Assembly (NCBI GenBank): GCA_002839315.1
Contig: PGXV01000002.1
Span: forward strand, 186,001-250,000
From: Spirochaetae bacterium HGW-Spirochaetae-3
Lineage (GTDB): Bacteria > Spirochaetota > Spirochaetia > Treponematales > UBA12059
DNA: 64,000 nucleotides
Direction: 5' to 3'
Part shown: positions 49,864 to 58,069 of the stretch, piece after piece
How positions within the stretch are numbered: position 1 is the stretch's first letter
Layout: every line of letters begins with the position of its first letter
Made by a program: the position numbers and the translations under genes
Notes under the pieces: generated by a model
Databases searched by the model: none
Seen by the model: only the letters and a program-made list of their open reading frames with translations
Told to the model about the DNA's origin: nothing

Positions 49864-50481
49864 CACCTTGCGGTACCGGCTGAGAAATGTATCAATCAGT
49901 TCTTTTTTCAGCGCGGGGATGATTTGAGGGTTCAGGCCACCTGAGTATACCGCCGGCCAGGTAAAGGCCCCGCCCATCATGGCTGAGAAGACGCGTGCGG
50001 CCATGACGGGATCTTCGATCGAGAGTTTTCCGTCCAGTGTGGCTGAACGCATCCAGGCAGTGATGCTGTTCTCGGACGTCGCGTGCCGGGACATGGCTTT
50101 CTGTGCTAGCTCGGGGGCGCGGATGAATACGGCCAGAAGCACTTTGATAAGCCCCATCCAGGTCGGATCGTTCACCACGGCAATTTCGGCATCGGCAAAT
50201 TCGGAAAGCTGTTCTTCCAGCGTCCGGGCCGCGTCATAGGGGATCAGCTTCAGTGTGTGCATTTCCTGTCCAAACTGGTCAAGGACCGCCTGAAACAGCT
50301 CCTCCTTGCTGGGGAAGTGGTTATATACCGTCCGCTTGGATGCCCCGGCTATATCAGCGATCCGGTCCATGCTGGCGCTGTCATAACCCTCATCACAAAA
50401 CACCTTGATAGCCGCATCGAGGATAGATTTTCGCTTGGCGCTGGTATCCCTTTTTTTTATCGACGTGTCTTTGGCTTTCAT
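49834..50481 (-). CDS. TetR-family transcriptional repressor
   Basis: 215 residues. The N-terminal HTH (about 15-65) has AAIKVFCDEGYDSASMDRIADIAGASKRTVYNHFPSKEELF. The C-terminal part resembles the TetR_C_7/AefR-like domain (FGQEMHTLKLIP...SEFADAEIAVVNDPTWMGLIKVLLAV). The ATG at 50481 follows GGGGCGGAA. It is divergent from the DUF4386 gene, and two near-identical operators lie between them, so it probably represses both itself and that gene. Confidence 0.93.
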   Translation of the reverse strand: MKAKDTSIKKRDTSAKRKSILDAAIKVFCDEGYDSASMDRIADIAGASKRTVYNHFPSKEELFQAVLDQFGQEMHTLKLIPYDAARTLEEQLSEFADAEIAVVNDPTWMGLIKVLLAVFIRAPELAQKAMSRHATSENSITAWMRSATLDGKLSIEDPVMAARVFSAMMGGAFTWPAVYSGGLNPQIIPALKKELIDTFLSRYRKVLTVDEHPGG

Positions 50482-50511
50482 TTCCGCCCCATCCTTGAAT
50501 TTTATGGATAA

Positions 50512-50567
50512 ACTACACCGTGTAGTATAAATAAGCATTGACAATATTTCACACTACACCGTATAGT
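50512..50567 (+). promoter_or_regulatory. Promoter of DUF4386 gene with two TetR operators
   Basis: ACTACACCGTGTAGT (50512-50526) and ACTACACCGTATAGT (50553-50567) are near-palindromic 15-mers 41 bp apart. TTGACA (50538-50543) and TATAGT (50562-50567), 18 nt apart, form a plus-strand promoter. The second operator covers its -10, and the first lies just before its -35, toward the TetR gene. This gives classic repression of both divergent units. Confidence 0.82.
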
Positions 50568-50609
50568 TTACCTTAATGACCTCAATAGTGCAAGGAAAAG
50601 GAGATTGAA

Positions 50610-51320
50610 ATGGACTCTGAGAAGAAGACAGCGAGGATCGCTGGCCTGTGGTATCTGGCAATAGCCGTATTTTATTCTTTCAGCATGATCTACGTTGATG
50701 GAGCCTTTCCTCCTGGCGGCAACGCCGAGGCAACGATAGGGAAGATCCAGGCATCCGGCATGCTATTCCGGTTGGGTTTCGCTAGCTGTCTTGCCGGGCA
50801 TATCTGTTTCCTGTTTCTGGTGAATGCGCTGTACAGACTGTTCCGCTCGGTAAACGGCGATTTGGCACGGTTGATGGTAATACTGGTCATTTCCGGCGTC
50901 TCGGTCGCCTTCCTCAACAGGTTGAACCAGGCTGCGGTAATCGTACTTCTAAGCGGAGAAGGCTATCTTTCAGCCTTTCCATCCGCACAGCTCCATGCGC
51001 TGGCCATGTTTTTTCTCGATATGCTCAAGCACGGGGAGAAAATGGCCACTCTCTTCTGGGGACTCTGGCTCCTGCCGCTGGGTCTGCTTATTATCAAGTC
51101 AGGTTTCATTCCCAAAATCCTGGCTATCCTGCTGATCTGCACCTGCTTGAGCTACCTGGCCGGAGTCGTGGCTTATTTCTTTTTCCCGGATCATTATACG
51201 GCACTCTACTCACTGATTTCTCCGATCGGAATGGTTTCGGAAGTATCGTTCACCCTCTGGCTCCTGATCATAGGCGTGAAGGAACAGAAAACCGTACGAA
51301 TCTCGCTTCGTCGTCAGTAA
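50610..51320 (+). CDS. DUF4386-family membrane protein
   Basis: 236 residues with about six membrane segments. TARIAGLWYLAIAVFYSFSM, LFRLGFASCLAGHICFLFLVNALYRLF and WGLWLLPLGLLIIKSGFIPKILAILLI are characteristic blocks of the DUF4386 family, whose role is unknown but which is often controlled by an adjacent TetR gene. AAGGAGATTGAA-ATG sets the start. Expression is probably repressed by the divergent TetR protein. Confidence 0.86.
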   Translation: MDSEKKTARIAGLWYLAIAVFYSFSMIYVDGAFPPGGNAEATIGKIQASGMLFRLGFASCLAGHICFLFLVNALYRLFRSVNGDLARLMVILVISGVSVAFLNRLNQAAVIVLLSGEGYLSAFPSAQLHALAMFFLDMLKHGEKMATLFWGLWLLPLGLLIIKSGFIPKILAILLICTCLSYLAGVVAYFFFPDHYTALYSLISPIGMVSEVSFTLWLLIIGVKEQKTVRISLRRQ

Positions 51321-51495
51321 CGCCAGGCACAGAGCAATAGCATTCCCCGCGGCACCTGGGGACCATCGCCGGGTATGATTGAAATCGCGTCGACAGCGGC
51401 GATAGTCGTCTCCATGATTTTCAGGACTTTTTGGCCGCCCGCGGGGATAGTGCGACGCCGGATTGTTGCCAGTCTTCTGACCTGCTATCGAAGTA

Positions 51496-51765
51496 CTACC
51501 GATCGGCCATGTTCGTCTTGTTTTGAAGGACATCTGCCATGAGAATAGAGCAGACCTTTTCGGGCTCCTCGAACATCGGGCTATGAGCGGAATTGCCAAA
51601 AGAATAGAATCCCTTGAGCGGGGCATCGAGCACCTGGTAGTACTCTTCCGACACCTCGTATGCACAGGTCATGTCGAATGCGCCGCTGAAAAAGTAAACG
51701 GGTAGTTCCAATTTCGTGAGGGTCTTGGTGAGATCCGTGGCAATGACCGTTTTCCAGAGGATGCT
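51496..51765 (-). pseudogene. Alpha/beta-hydrolase C-terminal fragment
   Basis: On the minus strand the frame reads KTVIATDLTKTLTKLELPVYFFSGAFD, then YYQVLDAPLKGFYSFGNSAHSPMFEEPEKV. This is the Asp and catalytic His region (FxxxAHxPxxEEP) of an alpha/beta hydrolase. The nucleophile elbow and all upstream parts are absent; sequence becomes host-like at about 51.78 kb. It marks the right margin of the low-GC segment. The 175 nt between it and the DUF4386 stop show no gene. Confidence 0.75.
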
Positions 51766-51904
51766 GATCCTCGACCGGCCGACGCGTCGGGATCATCTAG
51801 GGCACTCGGATCACGGCGCGCCTATCATGATGCTCATCGCCCCGTATTGGGCCCGGCCGGGGTCCGGTGATTCGGCCGGGCGGGATATGCCGCGGCGCCG
51901 GCGG

Positions 51905-52804
51905 TTATTTCCGCGAAGCCGGCGACGCTCCCGCTTCCGCGGGGGTTATGCTCCGGTACATCCTGACGCCGAGGCAAGTGGCGACGACCGCGGCAGTCGC
52001 GAACAGGACGAAGGGCAGGATCTCGAGCCTTCCTTCCGTTTTCCACGCTCCTACGAGCATGGCGCAGATCGCCACCGACATCGCGACGGCCTTCACGACG
52101 AGGGTCGAGGAGAGGACGTAGCCGATAGCGCTGCCCCTCAGGGCGGCGACCGCGGTGAATACGGCGAGAGGCACGATGAGCCCCAGGTCGAGGGCCTGGA
52201 CCACGAGCGTCGTCTGTCCGAGGAGTATCCCGTCGACGGCCCCTCCCAGGGCGGCGGCGATGCGCGCCACCCACATAAGGAGGAGGACCGCGGCCATGGC
52301 GAGGCAGAGGATAGCCATGCCCCGCCTGGGGAAGCGGGCCGAGAAGCGCTCCGCGGCCGAGGCTATCCCGAGGTCGGAGAGGATCCAGATCATCACCGCG
52401 AGGCTCGCCGCGAAGATGACGATGAAGAGCGGGAACAGGGGCCCCAAGGCCCACGCCAGGGCGTACATCAGGTATTGATAGAATACGTACGCGAGCATGC
52501 CCACGGCGAAGAGCCGTCCGCGGAATGAATACCGCGCGATCGAGGGGACGGCCGCGAAGAGGGCCGGTACCGCGAAGAACAGGGTAAAGACGTCCCACCC
52601 TGATCCTTCCGCCACTATCCTCAGGGCGTTGAACCTATATACGCCGTCCGCCGCGTAGTCGACGACCTCGCCCCTCGGGCTCGTCGCCGTCGTGACCGTA
52701 CCGTCACCTCTCAGGAATACGCCGGCCGACGCGGCCGAACCGGCGAGCAGCACGATAGCCAGGCAGGCGGCCGCCATTCCGCGGCCCTTCTTCGTCGTGT
52801 CCAC
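51905..52804 (-). CDS. Polytopic membrane protein, unknown
   Basis: 299 residues with about eight hydrophobic segments, including MAAACLAIVLLAGSAASAGVFL, DVFTLFFAVPALFAAVPSIARY, LGPLFPLFIVIFAASLAVMIWILSDLG and LDLGLIVPLAVFTAVAALRGSAIGYVLSS. No known family is recognised. The start is GTG at 52804 with GGAG 6 nt upstream, 3 nt after the stop of the FMN-binding protein gene. The two are therefore coupled and may work together at the membrane. Confidence 0.78.
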   Translation of the reverse strand: MDTTKKGRGMAAACLAIVLLAGSAASAGVFLRGDGTVTTATSPRGEVVDYAADGVYRFNALRIVAEGSGWDVFTLFFAVPALFAAVPSIARYSFRGRLFAVGMLAYVFYQYLMYALAWALGPLFPLFIVIFAASLAVMIWILSDLGIASAAERFSARFPRRGMAILCLAMAAVLLLMWVARIAAALGGAVDGILLGQTTLVVQALDLGLIVPLAVFTAVAALRGSAIGYVLSSTLVVKAVAMSVAICAMLVGAWKTEGRLEILPFVLFATAAVVATCLGVRMYRSITPAEAGASPASRK

Positions 52805-52807
52805 CTT

Positions 52808-53206
52808 CTACTCCATTCCCGCGTACAGGGCGATCTCCGTGGCCTTGAGTATACAGCGGCTGGAGCCCGTCGCGCCCGAGACCGCGTCCACTTCCAGGCT
52901 TTGCCGGGCCACGATATCGTTCACGATGCTCTCCGCCTTCTCGCCTATGCTGCTGCAATCGTGCTCGAGGATCGTAACCGACTCGATGTAGTGATCCGCT
53001 ACGACGACGGCTACCTTGGCCTTGACGAGCTCGGCGTCGTAATAGCCTACCCATGTTCCGTCGAGCACCAGCGAGAGATCCGGGTTCCCGATCTCGATGA
53101 ACGGCATCTTGCACGACGCGACGATGGTCACTGAGAGGATGAGGAGAACGAGGGCTGCCATTCGCACGCCCTTACCTTCCATCGCTTCATTGATCTTGAA
53201 TCCCAT
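52808..53206 (-). CDS. FMN-binding domain protein (FMN_bind), membrane-anchored
   Basis: 132 residues. One N-terminal hydrophobic segment (MAALVLLILSVTIVASC, perhaps a lipobox ending at Cys) precedes an FMN_bind domain. Its attachment signature SLEVDAVSGATGSSRCIL is intact: the Thr/Ser of SGATxSS normally carries FMN by a phosphoester bond, as in NqrC and RnfG. It probably passes electrons at the outer face of the membrane. GAAGGAGGACTATC-ATG sets the start. It is followed without gap by a membrane protein gene. Confidence 0.85.
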   Translation of the reverse strand: MGFKINEAMEGKGVRMAALVLLILSVTIVASCKMPFIEIGNPDLSLVLDGTWVGYYDAELVKAKVAVVVADHYIESVTILEHDCSSIGEKAESIVNDIVARQSLEVDAVSGATGSSRCILKATEIALYAGME

Positions 53207-53266
53207 GATAGTCCTCCTTCGTTCGGCGCCTTTCGGCCGCCGTATTCTTTACCGCCGCATGCTCCC

Positions 53267-53866
53267 CTAGGGACGTATGCCGCGAATAAGTATCCTCAGT
53301 TGCGTATCCGCGAGGACGGCCGCCCTATCGGGGGGAACGCCCTCTATCGCCATCCTGGCCGCCAATCCGAATACCGCCGACCAGACGACCTGAGCCGTCG
53401 TCTCCGGGTCGGACCGCTCGAAGTATCCCGTGTCCATGCCCTCGCGTAGCGTCGCGGCCAACAGCTCGAAGGTCCTGCGTTGCCGGGAGACGCCTGGGCC
53501 CAGGGCGTTCAGGGCGCTACCCGCGATGCCTATATCCTGGAGAAGGAGGGCCTTGAACAAGGCCGGCTTCTCCATCACGAAATCGATGTAGCCCCTGAAG
53601 GCCAGGAGCAGTTTCTCGTCCGGCGGGTTCTCCCCGGACGCCAATGTCTCGAGCCTTCGGGCTAGATCGGCGTAGCCGTCGCCGATGATACGGAAGACGA
53701 GCGCGTCCTTGTCCCGGTAATGCCTATAGATGGCCGCCTGCGATATCCCCGCGAGCGTTCCCACGCGACGCATCGTAAGCGAGGCGTAACCCTTCGTCTC
53801 GAGAAGGAAGAGCCCCGCTCGCAGTATCCGCTCCGCGGTATCGATCCCGTCGTCTATCTGGTCCAT
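53267..53866 (-). CDS. TetR-family transcriptional regulator
   Basis: 199 residues. HTH at about 10-58 (AERILRAGLFLLETKGYASLTMRRVGTLAGISQAAIYRHYRDKDALVF), then the TetR_C_13-like helical domain (FRGYIDFVMEKPALFKALLLQDIG). GAGGGTATGG-ATG sets the start. A cluster of GTTAAC repeats directly upstream is a likely operator. It lies 60 nt upstream of the FMN_bind gene in the opposite sense of reading order (same strand, downstream), so it may be the third member of that unit's regulation. Confidence 0.92.
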   Translation of the reverse strand: MDQIDDGIDTAERILRAGLFLLETKGYASLTMRRVGTLAGISQAAIYRHYRDKDALVFRIIGDGYADLARRLETLASGENPPDEKLLLAFRGYIDFVMEKPALFKALLLQDIGIAGSALNALGPGVSRQRRTFELLAATLREGMDTGYFERSDPETTAQVVWSAVFGLAARMAIEGVPPDRAAVLADTQLRILIRGIRP

Positions 53867-53877
53867 CCATACCCTCG

Positions 53878-53909
53878 GTTAACAGCGTTAACATGTGAAC
53901 AACGTTAAC
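53878..53909. promoter_or_regulatory. GTTAAC operator cluster upstream of TetR gene
   Basis: GTTAAC occurs at 53878-53883, 53887-53892 and 53904-53909, with GTGAAC at 53895-53900. Each hexamer is self-palindromic, and GTTAACATGTGAAC is itself a near-palindrome. The cluster starts 12 nt upstream of the TetR ATG, so a bound dimer would block its own transcription or translation start. Confidence 0.62.
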
Positions 53910-53981
53910 TTACCGATATAAAAGATTCTCGTCAAGTAGGACCGGACGTACTGTTCGTATATAACGATTCTCGGCGCGGTA

Positions 53982-54413
53982 TCAGCCGCCGATCCTCCGG
54001 GCAATAGGGTGGTCGGGGTTCAGCTGCAGCAGGTCCCAGAGGTTTCCGTACAGGTCCTTGAACACCGCGACCGTGCCGTACTCGGCCTCCTTCGGCTCGC
54101 GAACGAACTCCACGCCCTTGGCGACCATCGCGTCGTAGTCCCTGCGGAAATCGTCGGTATTAAGGAACAGGAACACCCGCCCGCCCGCCTGGTCGCCGAC
54201 GAACGGCTCCTGTTCGGGCTTGGACGCGCGGGCCAGCAGTATGGTAGCGCCTGACGATCCGGGAGGAGCGACGACTACCCAGCGCTTGTCCTGCTCCGCC
54301 TGGTAGCTGTCCTCTATAAGCTCGAAGCCCAGCTTCCCCACGTAGAATTCCAGCGCCTCGTCGTAGTCGCGTACGACCAGCGCGATATGCACGAGCTCCT
54401 GCCTGACGCTCAT
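53982..54413 (-). CDS. VOC-family (glyoxalase/dioxygenase-like) protein
   Basis: 143 residues with two beta-alpha-beta-beta-beta modules: ELVHIALVVRDYDEALEFYVGKLGFELIED and GGRVFLFLNTDDFRRDYDAMVAKGVEFVREP. It ends DLYGNLWDLLQL, where Asp takes the place of the usual metal-binding Glu. Members include glyoxalase I and resistance proteins; the substrate here is unknown. The ATG at 54413 overlaps the upstream gene's stop as ATGA, so they are coupled. Confidence 0.88.
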   Translation of the reverse strand: MSVRQELVHIALVVRDYDEALEFYVGKLGFELIEDSYQAEQDKRWVVVAPPGSSGATILLARASKPEQEPFVGDQAGGRVFLFLNTDDFRRDYDAMVAKGVEFVREPKEAEYGTVAVFKDLYGNLWDLLQLNPDHPIARRIGG

Positions 54414-54619
54414 ACGGGCACGACCCCGATGAACAGGAGCAAGCCGAAGACGGCGATGACCGCCCCGAGGACGCAATAGAATATGCGCGCGCCGGTGTAG
54501 CCGAGGACCCTGGCCATCCTCTTGGCCTTGCGGTTATCCATGAAGAATTTCCAGTCCATGGCGCCGCCCGCCACGCTGAAGAGCCCGGCCCCAAGAACGA
54601 TTAATCCGACGAAATTCAT
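54410..54619 (-). CDS. Imm17-like small membrane protein
   Basis: 69 residues with two hydrophobic helices: FVGLIVLGAGLFSVAGGAMDW and ARIFYCVLGAVIAVFGLLLFIG. Between them lies KFFMDNRKAKRMARVLGYTGAR, the pattern I associate with the immunity-17 family. Some members protect against polymorphic toxins, but no toxin gene is near, so that role is not supported here. GAGGAGAAGCC-ATG sets the start. Confidence 0.65.
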   Translation of the reverse strand: MNFVGLIVLGAGLFSVAGGAMDWKFFMDNRKAKRMARVLGYTGARIFYCVLGAVIAVFGLLLFIGVVPV

Positions 54620-54746
54620 GGCTTCTCCTCTAGTCGGGATACGCGGGCGTACATACGCCATCGCTCTTTATATCAGGCCCGGACGGAGTATTCCACTAGC
54701 GAAGCGCTTGCCCGGTCGGCTACCGGCCAAGCGCTCCTCGTTCTTC

Positions 54747-55391
54747 CTATACGCGCGCCGTAACCGCGCGATACAGCGCTACCAGCGCCGCCGACAGGAT
54801 CAGGCCGCCCAGTATATCGGTAAGCCAGTGCACGCCCGATACCAACCGGCCCAAGACGGTAACGGCGACGACCAGGACGCAGAACAGGTTCAACGCGCGG
54901 AGGAGACGCCCGTTACGAACCCGGCGCCGGAACTGCGTCATCGCGGTTACCATGATGCAGACCACGACCACGACGTGGCTGGACGGGTACGACGCCTCCA
55001 GGCTTCCGTGCAGCAGGACGGGCCTATAGTTGACGACGAGCGTCTCGAACAGGACGTAGCAGCCTATGACCGCCAGGTAGAACGCCCCGAGCAGCAGGAC
55101 GTCCGGGTCGACGCGCTTGAGGCTTCCGCGCGTAACGAGCTGATACAGGCCCAGAGCCGCGAAGCCACAGGCGACCAGTATCGCTACCAGCCCGAGCCAG
55201 TCGGTCAGGTTATACCAGAAGAGGGTGACGCCGACGCGGTCGGATACCAGCCGGTTAACCGTCGCCAGCCCAACGCTCGATCCCTCGGGGCCGACGGGCC
55301 GCACGTCGACGTTCCTGACGACGAGCGTGAACAGTATGAACGCGAGGAATAGGCCCGCGGTAACGGCGTAGGTACGGATTCTCGTATGCAT
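54747..55391 (-). CDS. PAP2-family membrane phosphatase-like protein (K to E variant)
   Basis: 214 residues with about six membrane helices. PAP2 motifs 2 and 3 are intact (SYPSSH; GRLVSGVHWLTD). Motif 1, normally KxxxxxxRP, reads ETLVVNYRP with Glu for Lys. It may still dephosphorylate a lipid such as undecaprenyl pyrophosphate, or be altered. GAGGGAAACCCT-ATG sets the start. It lies 14 nt after a second PAP2 gene on the same strand; the pair is probably cotranscribed. Confidence 0.86.
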   Translation of the reverse strand: MHTRIRTYAVTAGLFLAFILFTLVVRNVDVRPVGPEGSSVGLATVNRLVSDRVGVTLFWYNLTDWLGLVAILVACGFAALGLYQLVTRGSLKRVDPDVLLLGAFYLAVIGCYVLFETLVVNYRPVLLHGSLEASYPSSHVVVVVCIMVTAMTQFRRRVRNGRLLRALNLFCVLVVAVTVLGRLVSGVHWLTDILGGLILSAALVALYRAVTARV

Positions 55392-55405
55392 AGGGTTTCC
55401 CTCGC

Positions 55406-56224
55406 CTACATCGCGAACGAGACGAGAGCGCCCGTCGGCGCGACCCGTACGGTCATGGTCCCCGCGCCGTCGGCGCCGAGCGAATGGAGATAAGGGACGA
55501 AGAAACCGCACGCGCTCCCTATCGCCGCCCCTGCCAGGACGTCGCTCAGGAAATGTCCGCCGCTCGATATCCTTAAAGCCGCCGTCCCGAAGGCGAGCGC
55601 GTAGGAAGACGCCGTCACGGGAAGCCTCAGGCCGGAGTCGGGGAAGCGCTCGGCGAAGACGTAGCTCGCGAAGGTCGCGCCCGCGAACGCGAGGGCCGTA
55701 TGCCCCGACGGGAAGGAATCGCTCCAGTCGCCATCGTCGACGGCGTCCTGCGGGTAATCCTCGAAGTACATATAGGGCCGCGGCCGGTTCACGCATAGCT
55801 TACCGAGTTCCTTGAGACCGTAGGCCATGAGCACGGTCTCGGCGTACATGGTCCCGATAGTAAGCCACTCGTCGCTCGGCGCCAGTACCAGCACGGCAGG
55901 CGTCAGCAAGGACGCGACGGACAGGTACGTACCGACGTCGCTCAAGCTCCCGGAATAGGGATTCATAAGGAAGCGGTCGAGGCCGTTCACCAGCGACGCG
56001 TCGTAGGCGCCGCCGCTGAAGTCCATCCGGTTCAGCCCGGCGATCTCGTCCATATAGAAGACGGCGCCGTTGAGACCGACGGCGGCTCCGAGCAAGGTCC
56101 CGTCGAGCGCCGGGTCTAGGCGGAACGGCGAGCCGCTCCGCCCGCCGCCCTCCTCCTCCTGGGCGAACGCGGGCGCCGCGGCGAGCGCGACGGACAAGGC
56201 CAATGCGGTGATTCGTTTGATCAT
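55406..56224 (-). CDS. PAP2-family phosphatase, exported
   Basis: 272 residues with signal peptide MIKRITALALSVALAAAPAFA. All three PAP2 motifs are present: KLCVNRPRP (KxxxxxxRP), FPSGH and an R...SSGGHFLSDVLAG block. Few long hydrophobic helices remain beyond the active region, so the enzyme may sit in the periplasm or outer membrane, like bacterial acid phosphatases and LpxE/LpxF relatives. Substrate unknown. First of two adjacent PAP2 genes. Confidence 0.9.
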   Translation of the reverse strand: MIKRITALALSVALAAAPAFAQEEEGGGRSGSPFRLDPALDGTLLGAAVGLNGAVFYMDEIAGLNRMDFSGGAYDASLVNGLDRFLMNPYSGSLSDVGTYLSVASLLTPAVLVLAPSDEWLTIGTMYAETVLMAYGLKELGKLCVNRPRPYMYFEDYPQDAVDDGDWSDSFPSGHTALAFAGATFASYVFAERFPDSGLRLPVTASSYALAFGTAALRISSGGHFLSDVLAGAAIGSACGFFVPYLHSLGADGAGTMTVRVAPTGALVSFAM

Positions 56225-56307
56225 GACTGATCCTCCTGCCCCCGATAAGCCACGGACAGGAGAGTAGCGACCAGAAACAGGCGTTTACATCGGCGATACT
56301 TTTCGTA

Positions 56308-56913
56308 TCATCGCCGCTTTATCAGTAGTATCCCCTTAAGCAGCAGCAGGCCGAGCATGAACGTGCTGACGTACGGTTGCCGGGTCATGATGAAGAACAG
56401 GACCGCGAGCACGGACAGGCAGGACGATACGGGCAGCTCGAGGCGTAGCCAGGCCGGGCGCGCGCAGTTCTGCATCGCCAGCTCCGCCGCTCCGAACAGC
56501 GCCAGCGCGGCCACGACCGCGTATGATATCGATACGACATAGGACGGGAACGAGGACAGGCCGGGCAAGGCTACGAACCCAATACGATCTCCGTACGGTA
56601 CGCCGAATATAGGCAGCACCAGGAGCAGCGACACCATAACGTCGATGACGCCGAAGACCAGCGAGCGAACGGCGTGCGAAGACTCGGCCGCCTGGCCCTC
56701 CGCGAGGGTCACGAGCTCGTCGCCCGAGAGCAGGTCGTCTATCGATACTGACAGTACCCTAGCCATGAGCCGCAGCGACTCGATATTGGGGTAGCCGCGC
56801 CCCGACTCCCATTTGGACACCGTTACCCTGGAGACGAACAGCTTCTCGCCCAGCTGCTCCTGGGTCAGTCCGGCCTTCGCCCTCAGTAGCTGTAGCTTCT
56901 CGTTGAATTCCAT
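56308..56913 (-). CDS. XRE-family HTH regulator with membrane domain
   Basis: 201 residues. The N-terminal XRE helix-turn-helix (1-65, KLQLLRAKAGLTQEQLGEKLFVSRVTVSKWESGRGYPNIESL) is followed by about four hydrophobic segments from residue 85 to the end. Such membrane-tethered repressors may respond to membrane or envelope state. It starts 13 nt after the nitrilase gene. A 48-nt near-copy of its 5' end lies at 62931-62978. Confidence 0.88.
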   Translation of the reverse strand: MEFNEKLQLLRAKAGLTQEQLGEKLFVSRVTVSKWESGRGYPNIESLRLMARVLSVSIDDLLSGDELVTLAEGQAAESSHAVRSLVFGVIDVMVSLLLVLPIFGVPYGDRIGFVALPGLSSFPSYVVSISYAVVAALALFGAAELAMQNCARPAWLRLELPVSSCLSVLAVLFFIMTRQPYVSTFMLGLLLLKGILLIKRR

Positions 56914-56926
56914 CGTACGGGTTCCC

Positions 56927-57880
56927 CTACGGCGCGGCGTCGAGCCAGGCCACCTTCTGCTCGGGCTCGTGGTCCATGCCTATGATGTCCCTATAGAGCT
57001 CCGGCTTGCGCGCTTTGATATAGCGGTACCCGCCGGCCAGGCTCAGCTTCTCCGGTACGACGTCGGCTACGACGTACTGGTCGTCCAGGTTACGGCACTC
57101 GCTCAGGACGTCGCCGAAAGGATCAATGATCATGGAGCAGCCGTTCTTGAGCTGATCGTCGTCCATGCCTATCGCGTTCGAGAAGACGACGTAGACGCCG
57201 TTATCGTACGCCCGGGCGGGCAGCCACTTCATGAGCCAGGCCCTGCCCTTCAGCCCGTCGAACTCGGCGCGCAGCGAGGTCGGGTCGGCCTTCCGGTTCG
57301 CCCACAGCCGAGCGTCTACGAACCCGGCGCCGGGGCGGGTGGACGGGGTGCACATCGTCACGTGCGGCATGAACAGTATCCGCACGCCGAGCAGCGTAAC
57401 GGCCCTGACGTTCTCGATGACGTTATTGTCGTAGCAGATCAGGATGCCGCACTTCCAGCCGCGGATATCGAAGGTGACGTACTCGTTCCCCGGGCTCAGG
57501 TAGGGGTTGATGAACGGGTGGATCTTCCGGTACCTGGCCTTCAGGCCGCTCCCGTCGACGCAGACGTACGCCTTGTACAGCTCGTCGTCCTCCGTCCTCT
57601 CGAACAGGCCGGCCAGTATCGTTATATCGTACTTCTCGGCTATCCCCCGGAGGCGGGCCACGCTCTCGCCGCCCGGTATGGGCTCGGAGAGGTCCAGCAT
57701 CGCTTCCCTGCTCAGCTTCCTCGCGAAGGTATAGCCGGTGATCGAGCATTCGTGGAAGGCGATGACCCCGGCCCCATCGGCGGCCGCCCGCCGGGCCATA
57801 TCCTCTATAACGGAGAGATTATACTCTTTGTCGCCGCTCCTATGCTCGAACTGAGCGGTCGCGATACGCAAGGCTTCCAT
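56927..57880 (-). CDS. Nitrilase-superfamily carbon-nitrogen hydrolase
   Basis: 317 residues with the Glu-Lys-Cys triad: Glu44 in FHECSITGY, Lys119 in RYRKIHPF and Cys149 in GILICYDNNV. It is the cytoplasmic form typical of amidases or carbamoylases. Which of these applies is not clear, as the sequence after the Cys (NVIENVRAVTLLGVRILFMPHVT) is general to the superfamily. TCAAGGAGGTAGC-ATG is an excellent start. It is followed by the XRE regulator gene. Confidence 0.9.
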   Translation of the reverse strand: MEALRIATAQFEHRSGDKEYNLSVIEDMARRAAADGAGVIAFHECSITGYTFARKLSREAMLDLSEPIPGGESVARLRGIAEKYDITILAGLFERTEDDELYKAYVCVDGSGLKARYRKIHPFINPYLSPGNEYVTFDIRGWKCGILICYDNNVIENVRAVTLLGVRILFMPHVTMCTPSTRPGAGFVDARLWANRKADPTSLRAEFDGLKGRAWLMKWLPARAYDNGVYVVFSNAIGMDDDQLKNGCSMIIDPFGDVLSECRNLDDQYVVADVVPEKLSLAGGYRYIKARKPELYRDIIGMDHEPEQKVAWLDAAP

Positions 57881-57910
57881 GCTACCTCCTTGAACCGTCC
57901 GCGCAGGCTC

Positions 57911-58066
57911 CTACGCACGCTTCGCGGAAGTATGCCTCCGCTCCATTCTCGTGGTCCATCCCCGGCGGCGGCCAGTCCCATGCCGCTCCGCCAGGCGGGG
58001 GACGAAGGCGCGGGTCATGTCCATAGTCCCGTAGGAGTTGATGTCCATCTGCCGCTCTATCCCCGC
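57911..58066 (-). pseudogene. Short-chain dehydrogenase fragment
   Basis: The minus-strand frame reads IERQMDINSYGTMDMTRAFVPRLAERHG. This resembles the SDR segment MDxNxxGxxxMTRAFxPxL, where the catalytic Asn helix begins. It then decays into unrelated residues and a stop. No nucleotide-binding or YxxxK part is present. It lies between the nitrilase and the broken GGDEF gene. Confidence 0.6.
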
Positions 58067-58069
58067 GCC

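Larger units (their letters stand above)
45700..51790. other. Lower-GC segment with foreign codon use (probable acquired island)
   Basis: From about 45.7 to 51.8 kb the base and codon use change: AT-richer, fewer ATA and TCG codons, more CTG, TTT and GAA. Both edges are marked by broken genes, the SIS pseudogene on the left and an alpha/beta-hydrolase fragment on the right. An internal PanE-like pseudogene is also present. No integrase, transposase, tRNA or terminal repeats were found, so the mode of entry is unknown. The estimate is by eye; edges are approximate. Confidence 0.6.

Noticed and set aside
54410-54619. Toxin-immunity locus around the Imm17-like gene
   Set aside because: No large toxin, secretion signal repeat or further immunity gene is near; neighbours are metabolic.
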